The notes: generated from the sequence alone by a model not told the origin. A stretch of DNA of 64,000 nt from Symsagittifera roscoffensis (GCF_963678635.1 NC_087070.1:39074600-39138599); one strand, 5' to 3'; positions 23,381 to 35,468 are shown, counted from the stretch's first letter. Numbers and translations are program-made.

Positions 23381-24675
23381 GTCCATATTGTCTCTCGGCC
23401 TGTACCACGTCGAATTTTGCTGCTGGCTCCCCCCTAGAACATTTCGGTTCTCCGAAAATGAATACTTTTTTGGTTTCATTAGCATGTTTTCTCTAGATTT
23501 CTGTCTCATCTTTTCTGGGTTTGGTGCATTGTCTTTCGCTAGCGCATAATAGGTCGCCAACTTTGTCCTTATGTCATCACTCTTCACCCCGTCTAAGAAT
23601 TTCGAGGCAAGGCTAAAGTTTGTCCCGTTGGTTGACTTCTCCGGATCACTTCTTCTCCTAAAGCTCTCTAAATTATCCAGAAATTGATCAATCGATGCGT
23701 CATTCCGTGGTCTCTTTTTCTCAAACCTCATCATTGCTTGATGTCTCTTCATTTCAGAGCCGAAACGATTCATCATTATTTCGAAAACCTTGTCCGTTGT
23801 ATCACCTTCATCTTACTTCTTGGCAACCACGCGCTTCAGTGCTGTGCCCTCCAGATTGCTTAGTATCGCTGTGCAGGCTTGTCTTTCATCATTCAAGTTG
23901 TCTTGCTCTTGACGTAGCCTCATCAACTCGATCCAGGTGTCTATGCAGCCATTCGAATCGTCTTTAAACTCTTTTGATTTCCTGAATGTCTTTTTCGACT
24001 GCTAATTTTCCTGTTTCCGATCCTATGTTATTGTGGATTTGGTGAAATGGAGTGGATTCTTGTTTCTTACGACGAGGTTCCGCAAACTCCCACCTTATTC
24101 CAGGTTGTCTCACTGTTTTCTCTGCTACTTTTTTATTTCTCAAGAGCGCATCCAATTTGGACTGTATGGCACAGGAATTTTCTGTTTGGTCTCTGTTCAT
24201 CTTGTCCATTCTCGTCTCCAGACTCCAAATTTTGTCGTTTACGGTTTCAAACCGTTTCTTCATTTCTTCCATATCCTTCATGATGAACTTCTCGCGTTCG
24301 TTGTCAACCTTTTCTACTATTCCAGCCATTTGTTGAAACTTTTCTTCAGTTGCTCTCGCCATGGTGAAGTAGTTATCAAGGTTTTCTTTTTTTTTATGTC
24401 TGACCTCCCTCATCAGTTCTTATCGGTCTTTCTCGCCACACTTGAGTCTTTTTTCTATCTGTTCTATTTTCGCATCAAGTCCCCAATCTCCGTTGGCTGT
24501 ATCTTTGATTCTGTTTCGGATATAATTGCGTGACTCTCTTTTCCCCCATGGTTCTAGTGCTTTGTTCCCCTCCTTCGCCAGCCTCCGTTTTTATGGTGGA
24601 ATCCGTTCCAAAGGTCTCACTTTTGCTTGTCCCAGCTGTTACTTCTTCTTTAGCTTTCGACCTCATCCAAACCAT
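23369..24675 (-). pseudogene. Gag, coiled-coil and capsid-like part
   Basis: The leader at 24,475-24,675 is Ser/Thr/Glu-rich. The stretch at 23,964-24,413 (149 codons) is a strong coiled coil (DMEEMKKRFETVNDKIWSLE). The stretch from about 23,960 to 23,369 resembles the retrotransposon gag capsid in pattern: WIELMRLRQEQD, then a VFEIMMNRFG-like segment, then ASIDQFLDNLESFRR. One TAA and several frame changes break it. It leads directly into the zinc knuckles, which supports gag identity. Confidence 0.7.
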
Positions 24676-24949
24676 GGCGGGAAACCTCTCCGTGAAGGAT
24701 GTGCTTTTTGTTTGTGAGTCATTTGTGAGTCCGGGGTGTTCCCAGTGACCTCGTGTACATTGTCTATTGGCGAGAACTCAATTGCTTTTGCTTCTTGTCA
24801 TCAAAATTTTGTTCAGGTGTCTCTAGATCAACTTCTGCTATGGGCGTATTCTTTTGTTTCGCAAGTTTCTCTTCTATTGCATCCTTTATCTCTTTCTCTT
24901 CCTGTTTTTCCTATTGGGCGATTTTTCCTTGGCCCAAACCTGACTTTTT

Positions 24950-25235
24950 CCTCTAATGACACTCTTATTTTTGTCATGTTCTCTAAATACAATTTTAGTT
25001 TATTTACATTTTCCTATATATACAGGTATTATTAAAATACAAAAGTTTAAGAAAATACCTTTAGATTTCTAATCTTTCTAAATCAAGTTCGATTTAATTT
25101 TTATTTCAGCAGTCTGGCTTAAAACTTTTATTTCCTACTGTTTTTTCCTATTGTTCCTATTCAAGAATTTATTTTAGAGCTATAACATTAGCTTCCAAGA
25201 ACCCCAAAAACCCAAGTACTGTGCATACCCTAGCG
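24950..25235. other. AT-rich right flank of the retroelement
   Basis: This is where a 5' LTR and primer-binding site of the minus-strand element should lie. Only AT-rich DNA without a recognisable LTR end is seen before the satellite begins. The element is probably truncated here. Confidence 0.4.
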
Positions 25236-26775
25236 TCTTGATTCCTTTAGACTTGGGCAGTTGTCTTATTCCCCAAGACTCATTTCCTTTAGTGTTGGGC
25301 ACCTGTTTTAGTTTACTCAAACTCAAGTGTTGGGCAGTTTATTTAGCTTCCCAGGACTCAAGTGTTGGGCAGTTGATTTAGCTTCCCAAGACTCCAGTGT
25401 TGGGCAGTTGATTTAACTTTCCGGGACTTTCCAGCAGATTTAGTGTTGGGCAGTTGATCTAGCTTCACATGACTCCAGCAGATTTAGTGTTGGGCAGTTG
25501 ATTTAGCTTCCCAGGACTCAAGTGTAGGGTAGTTGATTTAGCCTCCCAAGACTTCAGTGTTGAGTAGTTAATTTAGCTTCCCAGGACTTAAGTGTTGGGC
25601 AGTTGATTTAGCTTTCCAAGACTCCAGTGTTGTGTAGTTAATTTAGCTTACCAGGACTTAAGTGTTGGGCAGTTGATTTAGCTTCCCAGGACTCTAGTGT
25701 TGGGCAGTTGATTTAACTTTCCGGGACTCAAATGTTGGGCAGTTGATATAGCTTCACAGGACTCCAGCAGATTTAGTGTTGGGCAGTTGATTTAGCTTCC
25801 CAGGACTCAAGTGTAGGGTAGTTGATTCAGTCTCCCAAGACTCCAGTGCTGGGTAGTTAATCTTGCTTCCCAGGACCCAAGTCGAGGGTAGTTGATTTAA
25901 CCTCCCGAGACTCCAGTGTTGGGCAGTTGATTTACTTTTCCGGGACTCAAATGTTGGGCAGTTGATTTAGCCTCTAAGGACTCCAGCAAATCAGTGTTGG
26001 GCAGTTGATTTAGCTGCACAGGACTCCAGTGTTGGGCAGTTGATTTAACTTTCCGGGACTCAAATGTTGGGCAGTTGATATAGCTTCTAAGGACTCCAGC
26101 AGATTTGGTGTTGGGCAGTTGATTTAGCTTCACAGGACTTAAGTATTGGGCAGTTCATTTAGCTTCCCAAGACTCCAGTGTTGGGCAGTTGATTTAACTT
26201 TCCGGGACTCAAATGTTGGGCAGTTGATATAGCTTCTAAGGACTCCAGCAGGTTTGGTGTTGGGCAGTTGATTTAGCTTCACAGGACTCCAGCAGATTTA
26301 GTGTTGGGCAGTTGATTTAGCTTCCCAGGACTCAAGTGAAGGGTAGTTGATTCAGTCTCCCAAGACTCCAGTGTTGGGTAGTTAATCTAGCTTCCCAGGA
26401 CCCAAGTCTAGGGTAGTTGATTTAGCCTCCCAAGGCTCCAGTGTTGGCAGTTGATTTACCTTTCCGGGACTCAAATGTTGGGCAGTGGATTTAGCCTCTA
26501 AGAACTCCAGCAAATCAGTGTTGGGCAGTTGATTTAGCTGCACAGGACTCCAGCACATTTAGTGTTGGACAGTTGTTTTGGCTTCCCAAGACTCCAGCAA
26601 ACCAAAGTTGGGCAGTTGATTTAGCTTCCCAGGAGTCAAGTAGATGTATTTTTGGGAAGTTGTGTTAGCTTTCCAAGACTAAAGTAGATGTAGTGTGGGG
26701 CAGTTTCTTAGCTTCCCAAGACTCCAGCAAACCAGTGTTGGGAAATTGGTTGAGCTTTCCAGGACTGTCTCAAGG
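25235..26775. repeat. ~35-bp satellite, first array
   Basis: Tandem units of about 35 bp carry the core gtgttgggcagttgatttag followed by ttcccaggactc or close variants. A longer variant of about 47 bp inserts cagcagattt-like sequence. Units are degenerate at the left edge and more uniform inside. There is no unique spacer of constant length between units, so this is a minisatellite and not a CRISPR. Open reading frames across it merely reflect the repeat composition. Confidence 0.95.
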
Positions 26776-28462
26776 ACTTGTGTAAAAAGCCCCATCCCCA
26801 TTATTTTTATCAAAAATTGATCTCAATATCTCCAAAGTGTCCTGTGGTCCCTCAATCAGTTGCAATTGAAAAGTCAGATCGGGTTTTCTACACCATGTTG
26901 TGGCTGAAAATTACCTAAAATTAACTCCGATTGTTATTAAAATGTAGCAATTCTTTTTTTAACACTTCCATGTAAAAACTCAAAAGTGTTATGAAAACTC
27001 TAACCAAAATGTATTTTGTCAAAAATGCTAAGACGGTCGTTCTAAATAGTTTGTCTGGTACCTGGTTGGCAAGCGTAATTTCCACTACTTTTGTGTATCT
27101 GGAGTTAATTACCTTATCAGCATCTGAAAAATATACTGATTTCTGATCCCCCCCCCCCACCTGATCCGGCCAGACCACCTACTTTATCTCAAGTTTACTA
27201 TGGGGTAACTTCGCGTTCCAACTCCTTTTTTCAGTCTTTATTGTGGTCAATATTGACTGTGGTTAATCTAATGTAACCAAATCGAGGAGGTCGATTGTAT
27301 GGTTACAAAAATAAGGCCCAGTTTTTTAAATTCCCAATCACTACCCTTTATCTTGACCAAACCCCTGTCTAACCTCCCCCTTTCCAGCCCCCCACTGAAG
27401 TGGAAAATCCCTTTAAGCGCGATGGCTGCTAAACCACTCAAGGGAAAACCCGTAGAACCTGTTTCCGAGTTCTGCACAAATAAAAACGTTTGCTCAAACA
27501 AAAGTTGTGGGAAGCCGTTTATTCACTTTTAATACCATCCACTTATAGTATAAAGTGCACTTTAATGATTTATTTTTGACCAAACAGCACACTTCGGTGT
27601 CTCCTGCAGCGGTCCCACTGCACTCTTCACACTACTGGTAATTTCTTCCCAGCAGTGTCCTCTCTTGATTCCTAGGACTCAGTCCTCTGAACCCCTTCAC
27701 TTTCCAACTGGTCACCTTTTCCAGTAAAGTGTCCCAGTAGTTCTCCAAGGTTGCAAGGCTATCTGAAAACCCTTTCAACGCCCGTTCTCTCGGGCACCTG
27801 TCAAAAACTGCTACTTTGATCGAAACAATCGGTCTTAATGAGAAACAGTATAGGTATACTAATAATTAACACAAAGGTCACTCCATCCAATCTGGGAACC
27901 AAATTCACTGTCCTTTTTCTCTTTTTTCTGTTTTTTTTTACTCTCTTTTCTTTTTTTGTTTCATGTCTTTTAACCGTTTTTTGTTTTTCTTGTGGCCCGC
28001 CATACTCGGTTAGTCAAGCCTCGTATCCGAAAGCGCAACGAGAAAAAACTCACAGGTTTATTAAAAAGTTATCACGGTAAGACCAGAAGGTGGACATGTT
28101 CCAGTTGAACTGTACCATTGGTACTCTAGAATAGGCATATAGCCCGAAACTTCGTCAAGTGGGTTTGATCCCTTAGTTCGATACCGTACGTGAAAATGTG
28201 CTCAAATTACAAACAAAAAGTGTAAAACAAGATGCTCAAAAACAGAAACCCAGCAGAACGCAAATTAAATTTAATAAGGAAGTATTTGAGTTTAAAAAAT
28301 CTTTCGCTGACAAAAATTTGAACTTCGCACAGCAAAAAAATTGTTAGATAAGAAGCTTCAATTGTTTCGTAGCATGTCTGAAGAAATATTTGTCCACTAA
28401 ACATTTTGTCCAAACTTTCAGTACTGTAGATACTGAGTACAATAGTTATTCAGTACAATGTT
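25555..28462. repeat. 2.9-kb direct duplication, copy 1
   Basis: Copy 1 contains most of the satellite array (to about 26,775) and 1.7 kb of unique DNA (26,775-28,462). The offset to copy 2 is 2,905-2,909 bp throughout, and identity is very high, with only scattered substitutions. One difference is the C-run near 27,150 (13 C) against 30,060 (7 C). The unique part shows no convincing gene. Confidence 0.95.
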
Positions 28463-31370
28463 TCAGTGTTGAGTAGTTAATTTAGCTTCCCAGGACTTAA
28501 GTGTTGGGCAGTTGATTTAGCTTCCCAAGACTCCAGTGTTGAGTAGTTAATTTAGCTTACCAGGACTTAAGTGTTGGGCAGTTGATTAAGCTTCCCAGGA
28601 CTCTAGTGTTGGGCAGTTGATTTAACTTTCCGGGACTCAAATGTTGGGCAGTTGATATAGCTTCACAGGACTCCAGCAGATTTAGTGTTGGGCAGTTGAT
28701 TTAGCTTCCCAGGACTCAAGTGTAGGGTAGTTGGTTCAGTCTCCCAAGACTCCAGTGCTAGGTAGTTAATCTTGCTTCCCAGGACCCAAGTCGAGGGTAG
28801 TTGATTTAACCTCCCGAGACTCCAGTGTTGGGCAGTTGATTTACTTTTCCGGGACTCAAATGTTGGGCAGTTGATTTAGCCTCTAAGGACTCCAGCAAAT
28901 CAGTGTTGGGCAGTTGATTTAGCTGCACAGGACTCCAGTGTTGGGCAGTTGATTTAACTTTCCGGGACTCAAATGTTGGGCAGTTGATATAGCTTCTAAG
29001 GACTCCAGCAGATTTGGTGTTGGGCAGTTGATTTAGCTTCACAGGACTTAAGTATTGGGCAGTTCATTTAGCTTCCCAAGACTCCAGTGTTGGGCAGTTG
29101 ATTTAACTTTCCGGGACTCAAATGTTGGGCAGTTAATATAGCTTCTAAGGACTCCAGCAGGTTTGGTGTTGGGCAGTTGATTTAGCTTCACAGGACTCCA
29201 GCAGATTTAGTGTTGGGCAGTTGATTTAGCTTCCCAGGACTCAAGTGAAGGGTAGTTGATTCAGTCTCCCAAGACTCCAGTGTTGGGTAGTTAATCTAGC
29301 TTCCCAGGACCCAAGTCTAGGGTAGTTGATTTAGCCTCCCAAGGCTCCAGTGTTGGGCAGTTGATTTACCTTTCCGGGACTCAAATGTTGGGCAGTGGAT
29401 TTAGTCTCTAAGGACTCCAGCAAATCAGTGTTGGGCAGTTGATTTAGCTGCACAGGACTCCAGCACATTTAGTGTTGGACAGTTGTTTTGGCTTCCCAAG
29501 ACTCCAGCAAACCAAAGTTGGGCAGTTGATTTAGCTTCCCAGGAGTCAAGTAGATGTATTTTTGGGCAGTTGTGTTAGCTTTCCAAGACTAAAGTAGATG
29601 TAGTGTGGGGCAGTTTCTTAGCTTCCCAAGACTCCAGCAAACCAGTGTTGGGAAATTGGTTGAGCTTTCCAGGACTGTCTCAAGGACTTGTGTAAAAAGC
29701 CCCATCCCCATTATTTTTATCAAAAATTGATCTCAATATCTCCAAAGTGTCCTGTGGTCCCTCAATCAGTTGCAATTGAAAAGTCAGATCGGGTTTTCCA
29801 CACCATGTTGTGGCTGAAAATTACCTAAAATTAACTCCGATTGTTATTAAAATGTAGCAATTCTTTTTTTAACACTTCCATGTAAAAACTCAAAAGTGTT
29901 ATGAAAACTCTAACCAAAATGTATTTTGTCAAAAATGCTAAGACGGTCGTTCTAAATAGTTTGTCTGGTACCTGGTTGGCAAGCGTAATTTCCACTACTT
30001 TTGTGTATCTGGAGTTAATTACCTTATCAGCATCTGAAAAATATACTGATTTCTGATCCCCCCACCTGATCCGGCCAGACCACCTACTTTATCTCAAGTT
30101 TACTATGGGGTAACTTCGCGTTCCAACTCCTTTTTTCAGTCTTTATTGTGGTCAATATTGACTGTGGTTAATCTAATGTAACCAAATCGAGGAGGTCGAT
30201 TGTATGGTTACAAAAATAAGGCCCAGTTTTTTAAATTCCCAATCACTACCCTTTATCTTGACCAAACCCCTGTCTAACCTCCCCCTTTCCAGCCCCCCAC
30301 TGAAGTGGAAAATCCCTTTAAGCGCGATGGCTGCTAAACCACTCAAGGGAAAACCCGTAGAACCTGTTTCCGAGTTCTGCACAAATAAAAACGTTTGCTC
30401 AAACAAAAATTGTGGGAAGCCGTTTATTCACTTTTAATACCATCCACTTATAGTATAAAGTGCACTTTAATGATTTATTTTTGACCAAACAGCACACTTC
30501 GGTGTCTCCTGCAGCGGTCCCACTGCACTCTTCACACTACTGGTAATTTCTTCCCAGTAGTGTCCTCTCTTGATTCCCAGGACTCAGTCCTCTGAACCCC
30601 TTCACTTTCCAACTGGTCACCTTTTCCAGTAAAGTGTCCCAGTAGTTCTCCAAGGTTGCAAGGCTATCTGAAAACCCTTTCAACGCCCGTTCTCTCGGGC
30701 ACCTGTCGAAAACTGCTACTTTGATCGAAACAATCGGTCTTAATGAGAAACAGTATAGGTATACTAATAATTAACACAAAGGTCACTCCATCCAATCTGG
30801 GAAACAAATTCACTGTCCTTTTTCTCTTTTTTCTGTTTTTTTTTACTCTCTTTTCTTTTTTTGTTTCATGTCTTTTAACCGTTTTTTGTTTTTCTTGTGG
30901 CCCGCCATACTCGGTTAGTCAAGCCTCGTATCCGAAAGCGCAACGAGAAAAAACTCACAGGTTTACCTAAAAAGTTATCACGGTAAGACCAGAAGGTGGA
31001 CATGTTCCAGTTGAACTGTACCATTGGTACTCTAGAATAGGTATATAGCCCGAAACTTCGTCAAGTGGGTTTGATCCCTTAGTTCGATACCGTACGTGAC
31101 AATGTGCTCAAATTACAAACAAAAAGTGTAAAACAAGATGCTCAAAAACAGAAACCCAGCAGAACGCAAATTAAATTTAATAAGGAAGTATTTGAGTTAA
31201 AAAAATCTTTCGCTGACAAAAATTTGAACTTCGCACAGCAAAAAAATTGTTAGATAAGAAGCTTCAATTGTTTCGTAGCATGTCTGAAGAAATATTTGTC
31301 CACTAAACATTTTGTCCAAACTTTCAGTACTGTAGATACTGAGTACAATAGTTATTCAGTACAATGTTTT
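28463..31370. repeat. 2.9-kb direct duplication, copy 2
   Basis: This copy follows copy 1 head-to-tail. At the junction (28,455-28,465) the sequence passes from the unique part straight into the satellite. The same unique part at 31,360-31,375 continues into non-repeat DNA, which defines the original right border. It contains the second satellite stretch (28,463-29,680). The near-identity suggests recent unequal exchange or an assembly duplication. Confidence 0.95.
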
Positions 31371-34300
31371 AGCGTTAGAATCTACAAACAAACAAAAATT
31401 GATTTCCACCAATCAAAACGCGAACATTTTTTCAAAATACTGCTCAGATTCCGTAAAAATCAGTCAGTAACATTAGAGTTGAAAACAAACTTTTTCCGCA
31501 AACTAACTCCAATTTTATGAGTTATTGAAACATTGAAAAATAAGCAAGTTAATGGAGGCACGTTTTCAGGCTCGGAAGGTGGTAGTATTCACGTTTGATA
31601 TCTCCAAAAACACAACTCTTTCAAGGCTAAGAAAAATGCTGAACTGTGTTATATATTAACATCCAAACTACATAAGTTTTTTAACAACTGCCACTCGTTT
31701 TGATGTAAACGGTTTCAACTACTTTTTGGAATGATACATCATTGACAACAAAGAAGTTTTTGGAAAAACGTACCTTCATTCTTGCCGAATGTTTTCACTA
31801 TTTCGGTTTTTTCTTTTTTCGTTATTTTTCGTTTTTGACTCACCCGTTTCTTTTCAGCAAAATATTGATTTTTGGTTTAGTTAAAGTTGGTAATCAGGCA
31901 TCATATGAAACCTTTTTCCGCTCGTAGACACCTGAAAACGGATCTGTAGATCCATTGGTGTTCTTCCAGGCAGTTGTAATTTCACTACGGTGAACATATG
32001 TTTTTTTTTGTTACCTGGATACAATTTATTATGATTATTAATATAGAGTAGGCCGGTTGGTAGGCTGTTAACAAGATCCATTTAAAAACCAGAAGCCGAT
32101 GATAACAGCCTGTCAACCGCCTTGCCCTTTGGTAACTAGCAAAAAATTAAATCATATTAATTACAAAGAAATTTCATCAACGGGTCCTGTAACGGATCTT
32201 CCCTCTTGTCAAAGCGATGGAACAGTTAAAAGCATCATTGAGAAAACTAATCGGACTTTTGGTTAGGTTTTGTAATGTTTGGCTCACAATTTTGTTTGGT
32301 TTGCTTTTAGCATCATTTGCACCAATGTTTGCATAAATTTTCTAAGCAGGGGAAAAAATCTAAAATGTTTGATAGATTTATTAAAAACAAACTTTTGTGA
32401 CGCCATGCCTAAGATGCTTGAAAGTTCAAAACAAACACAGCTCAATATCTTCAATTTCAGATCTCCTTGACAACATATGATGATCTAGTAACAGGTTTAA
32501 TCGAGCAAAACCATTTTGCAAATCGCGTCATTGTTCATTATTCATTTAATAGCACTAGCAAAATCAATGGCATTTTCTTATTTGGATTTTTGAAAATCGC
32601 ACCACTAATTTAAAGTTTGATTTTTTTGTCGCGAACTTGATTTTTAGCGGTTTTATAGTTTTTAAAGGCTCTAACAACTTTTTTGTCAGTCTTATTTCCA
32701 ACTGCTTATCCCTACAAAAACAAAGATAGCCGGTTACAGTGCGAGTAGCACAGAATGGTCCGACCATAGTCTTTAAAAAAACTACAAAAAAAAACTTTTT
32801 TTTTCAATTTAGTGAAGTTTTTCTGCGTGGAGTGACAAAAGTAACTGATATATAACTATATTTTAGGCATATTTTTGCTCATAATATATAGGCAAATTGG
32901 ACACAAGCATTCTAAAAAAATTGAATACAAAAACAAAAAATCGACAATTTTTTTTGCTGAAAATTTTTCAATTTTGGAAGTTTTTGGTTTCCTAAATGGT
33001 GCTAAAAAACTCCAAATACTAATTTTATCAGCTTTAACGTTAAGTTTTTGGGGTTCAATTTGGCTTAATTAAGCTGTTGTACGCCTGATCGCTAGCTTAA
33101 TTTGCTCGAAATCAGACGAAAAATCAAAACTTTCAAGCCGGTTTTCTCGACACTCGAAAAAATATTAAACTGGCGACATGAGTAGCTTCAGACATCCTAG
33201 TTGCATTCAGTTTTCCTCCTAAAACCGCTCGCGATGTCCACTTTTGTAAATACGCTTTGGAACACAAGCATTAACACATGCAATATTTCATAACTGAAAA
33301 TTGAACAATACTTTCCAAAAATCGGGGTGGGGGCTTGGAAAGAATTGTTTTGTGGTAGAACTGACTGAGACAATATAATTGTTCTCGCAGGAAATTCCAG
33401 CCACCGTTACTTGCTTAATTTAACTCGTTTTTATGTTCTTTTCTCTTTTTTTCCATTTGATTAATAATTCCTTTTGAAAACTAGTTCAGCCAATGGGATT
33501 ATGAGAACAGAACAAGAGATGCCTTCCGTGCCGATATACGCAGAGACAGTTTTCCCTCTCTCTTGTCTTTATTCCTTCTTCATGTATATTTTATGCAATC
33601 CCACTTTTTACTAAAGCCGCTTCGATTGGGAGAGCGAAAAAAAAACTGGACCATAAATTTGCTATCACTCCCCCAAATACACCACCACAAATTTATCATT
33701 TATCTCTTTTCCCACTTTTTTCAAGCCTCTGCTCCTAATTTCAGACCGCCCGCCGTATATCTGCACAAATTTACAAATTTACCGGTGTAAAATTCAATAG
33801 AAACACTGTTCACTTCACGGTGAAAATTTACCTGAAAATCCAACAAAAACTATTCATTATTTACCAAGAAAAGACGAATTGCCTTAGTTTTTTTCTTTTA
33901 TTGCAAAATTTAATACTTTGCCAACATTTGTGCGAGTAATTTCTTCAACTCTTCACCATATGGTATGAAATTGAGCTTGAGACGCCATTTGGAATTGGCG
34001 GTTTTGCAACAGTAAAATTTGTAAGTTTTGCTTGAGTGGCCTTCTTTTACTGCCCAATTTAGTCTTTTGCAGCTTGTTATTAAAAACAAGCCCTACAAAG
34101 TACAAGTTTCGCTCTTCTTATTTGTCAAAACATTTCGCTTACCCGTACTTTCTCGAATTCTGCGGCCCAGCTAGAAAGTTAAATTTGCCCAGTTTCAACT
34201 GTAACGGCTCTGCCAATATGCGCCTAATTTGGTTTCAATTAGAGCTCTTTACCCTCAAAACAGATTCCAATTTTTGATGTTCCCAATTAAACCTTTATAT

Positions 34301-34592
34301 CTGTTATCTTTACGTATAGGTTTCCAAACCACAAAATAAAGCCGCAAACCGATAAATTTTGGTTTTATGAATCGGGTCTATTTTGTTTCTCTAACACCCT
34401 TTCCGAATAATTGACAAATATTTCAATTAAAATGTCACTTGGGTGCAATAAAAGATGACACTTTTTCAAACTTCATTAAATTTTTCCACGTGACTGAGTA
34501 TAGTTTCATAATAAACGACTTAATAGTTTATTTTGCCTATATCAAAAACTCTTTTATTTTTGCTGTTCGCGTGATTATTTTGACCATCAGAG
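31371..34592. other. AT-rich DNA upstream of the TRIM9-like gene
   Basis: No convincing ORF was found in this 3.2 kb. It contains a copy of a dispersed repeat at about 32,724-32,880. The promoter and 5' UTR of the downstream gene should lie here, but no TATA box, CpG island or initiator could be picked with confidence. Confidence 0.5.
32724..32880 (+). repeat. Dispersed repeat, family with AGTAGCACA core
   Basis: The core reads atagccggttacagtgcgag then tagcaca, followed by an A-rich tract, cttttttttt and ttttaggcat. Similar cores occur at 36,195-36,350 on the same strand and at 46,618-46,680 on the opposite strand. The element borders are not defined. Confidence 0.55.
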
Positions 34593-34703
34593 ATGGCTTC
34601 TCACTTGAAGTGTTATGAGTGCAAGTCTCTCTTCATCCAGCCGCGCATTCTTCCCTGTCGACATTCTATCTGCTATCTCTGTGCAGTTCAGCTGCTCCGA
34701 AAG
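34593..34703 (+). CDS. TRIM9: TRIM9-like E3 ligase, exon 1 (RING first half)
   Basis: The start codon has a G at -3 and at +4. The 37 codons give the first six RING zinc ligands: C7, C10, C22, H24, C27 and C30, with the LPCRHSIC signature. The frame closes at a stop about 45 bp after the exon end, and no GT lies before that stop. The best donor is AAG|GCAAGC at 34,704, a GC-type donor in phase 0, which agrees with the phase of exon 2. TRIM9/TRIM67 proteins are RING E3 ubiquitin ligases of neurons that act in axon guidance and exocytosis. A long insert between the sixth and seventh RING ligands is typical of the family. Confidence 0.85.
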
Positions 34704-35223
34704 GCAAGCGAACCCTCTCTTCTATTTAAAATATTGGATCTTTTTTAGTTACCCCCCCCCCCGCCCCTGTTTGCAAAGGGACGCAGTGAGATATTCGTTA
34801 CTAGGTACAAATTCATATGCGTTTATCCGTTGAATTAGTTTTTTTAAAGGGGCTGCATTTCGTTACTAGGTGCGAAAGGGGGAATTAGATAGATAGATAG
34901 ATCTGAAATTTTTCCTAATAAATTAATTTTTTATTCAATTTTAAATCACTGTTTATGCGCTGAAGCTCTAGTTAATAAGTTCTAAAAAGAAAAATACAAA
35001 AGACGCTTTTATTATCTTCAAAAAAGTGCCAAAAAATGAAGCACAGAAAGTGGGATCCAAAAGGTAGTAGCAAAAAAATCGTCGCCTTTATGAAAATCTT
35101 TATGAAATTTATGCGGAATTTTGATTTAAAAAAGAACGTTGTGTTTTAGTTTTATTATCACTAAAAATTTGGTATTTTTTTTGCATTTTAGCTTGAACTT
35201 TATAATGTTTTTGGCGTGTTTAG
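34704..35223 (+). other. Intron 1, GC-AG type
   Basis: This 520-bp AT-rich intron has a GC donor (GGCAAGC context) and a TTTAG acceptor. It holds a short GATA microsatellite near 34,888-34,902 and a C-run near 34,752. No gene is seen inside. Confidence 0.7.
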
Positions 35224-35468
35224 GGAAACAGTCAGCAGCAAGCGGGGGGTTCGAGTAGTAGAGGGGCGATAGCAGGCTCATCTGCCGACAACATAGGAGG
35301 GGGAGGGGGAGGGGGGGAGGACGCCTCTGACAGTCTGAGTGTGTCGAGTGAAACTGACTCTGGCGTGTTTGTGAATGGAAGTGCCATCTCACACGACAGG
35401 AGTTCGAGACGCTACTCCAGCTCAGCTCTCCACAACAATCACCACACACCTACGTCCTGTGTCATAAG
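35224..35468 (+). CDS. TRIM9: TRIM9-like E3 ligase, exon 2 (RING insert)
   Basis: This exon has an ag acceptor, a GTGAGC donor and exit phase 2. It encodes the low-complexity RING insert, about residues 38-118: a Gln/Ser/Gly-rich start with six glycines, then DSLSVSSETDSGVF, then a Ser/His-rich end (RRYSSSALHNNHHTPTSCV). The acidic SETDSG block corresponds to the conserved motif in the RING insert of TRIM9 proteins. In vertebrates it reads DSGxxS and has been linked to beta-TrCP binding. Here the last Ser of that pattern is not present. The exon is much more GC-rich than the flanking introns. Confidence 0.9.

Larger units (their letters stand above)
9987..24950 (-). mobile_element. Giant Ty3/gypsy-like retrotransposon, body B (decayed)
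   Basis: Minus-strand translation gives gag, protease, RT, RNase H and integrase in that order, which is the Ty3/gypsy (Metaviridae) arrangement; in Ty1/copia the integrase comes before RT. About 8 kb of additional coding-like DNA follows the integrase, and the 991-bp array follows that, making the element far longer than typical 5-9 kb Ty3/gypsy elements. Every ORF is broken by stops or frameshifts. LTRs and a primer-binding site were not identified, so the ends are approximate. Very large Ty3/gypsy elements are known in other invertebrates, for example Burro in planarians. Whether this one is related cannot be told by eye. Confidence 0.85.

Noticed and set aside
21314-24675. An endogenous animal virus rather than a retrotransposon
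   Set aside because: Domain order fits Ty3/gypsy and no convincing envelope with signal peptide or membrane anchor was seen in the post-pol ORFs.
24950-25235. Calling a 5' LTR here
   Set aside because: Only AT-rich DNA is present before the satellite, with no match elsewhere in the window.
28080-28200. Possible tRNA-like sequence (gtttgatcccttagttcgat)
   Set aside because: No cloverleaf with proper acceptor stem and B box could be formed.
25897-29042. Two identical 78-codon minus-strand ORFs
   Set aside because: They are translations of the ~35-bp satellite, which is not a multiple of three, so the frame has no constant protein repeat.
25235-29680. Possible CRISPR array
   Set aside because: Units are contiguous and degenerate, with no unique spacers, in a eukaryotic genome. 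This is a minisatellite.
27299-30437. 77-codon plus-strand ORF present in both 2.9-kb copies
   Set aside because: Its duplication comes from the segment duplication. It has no domain, and an equally long ORF lies on the other strand.
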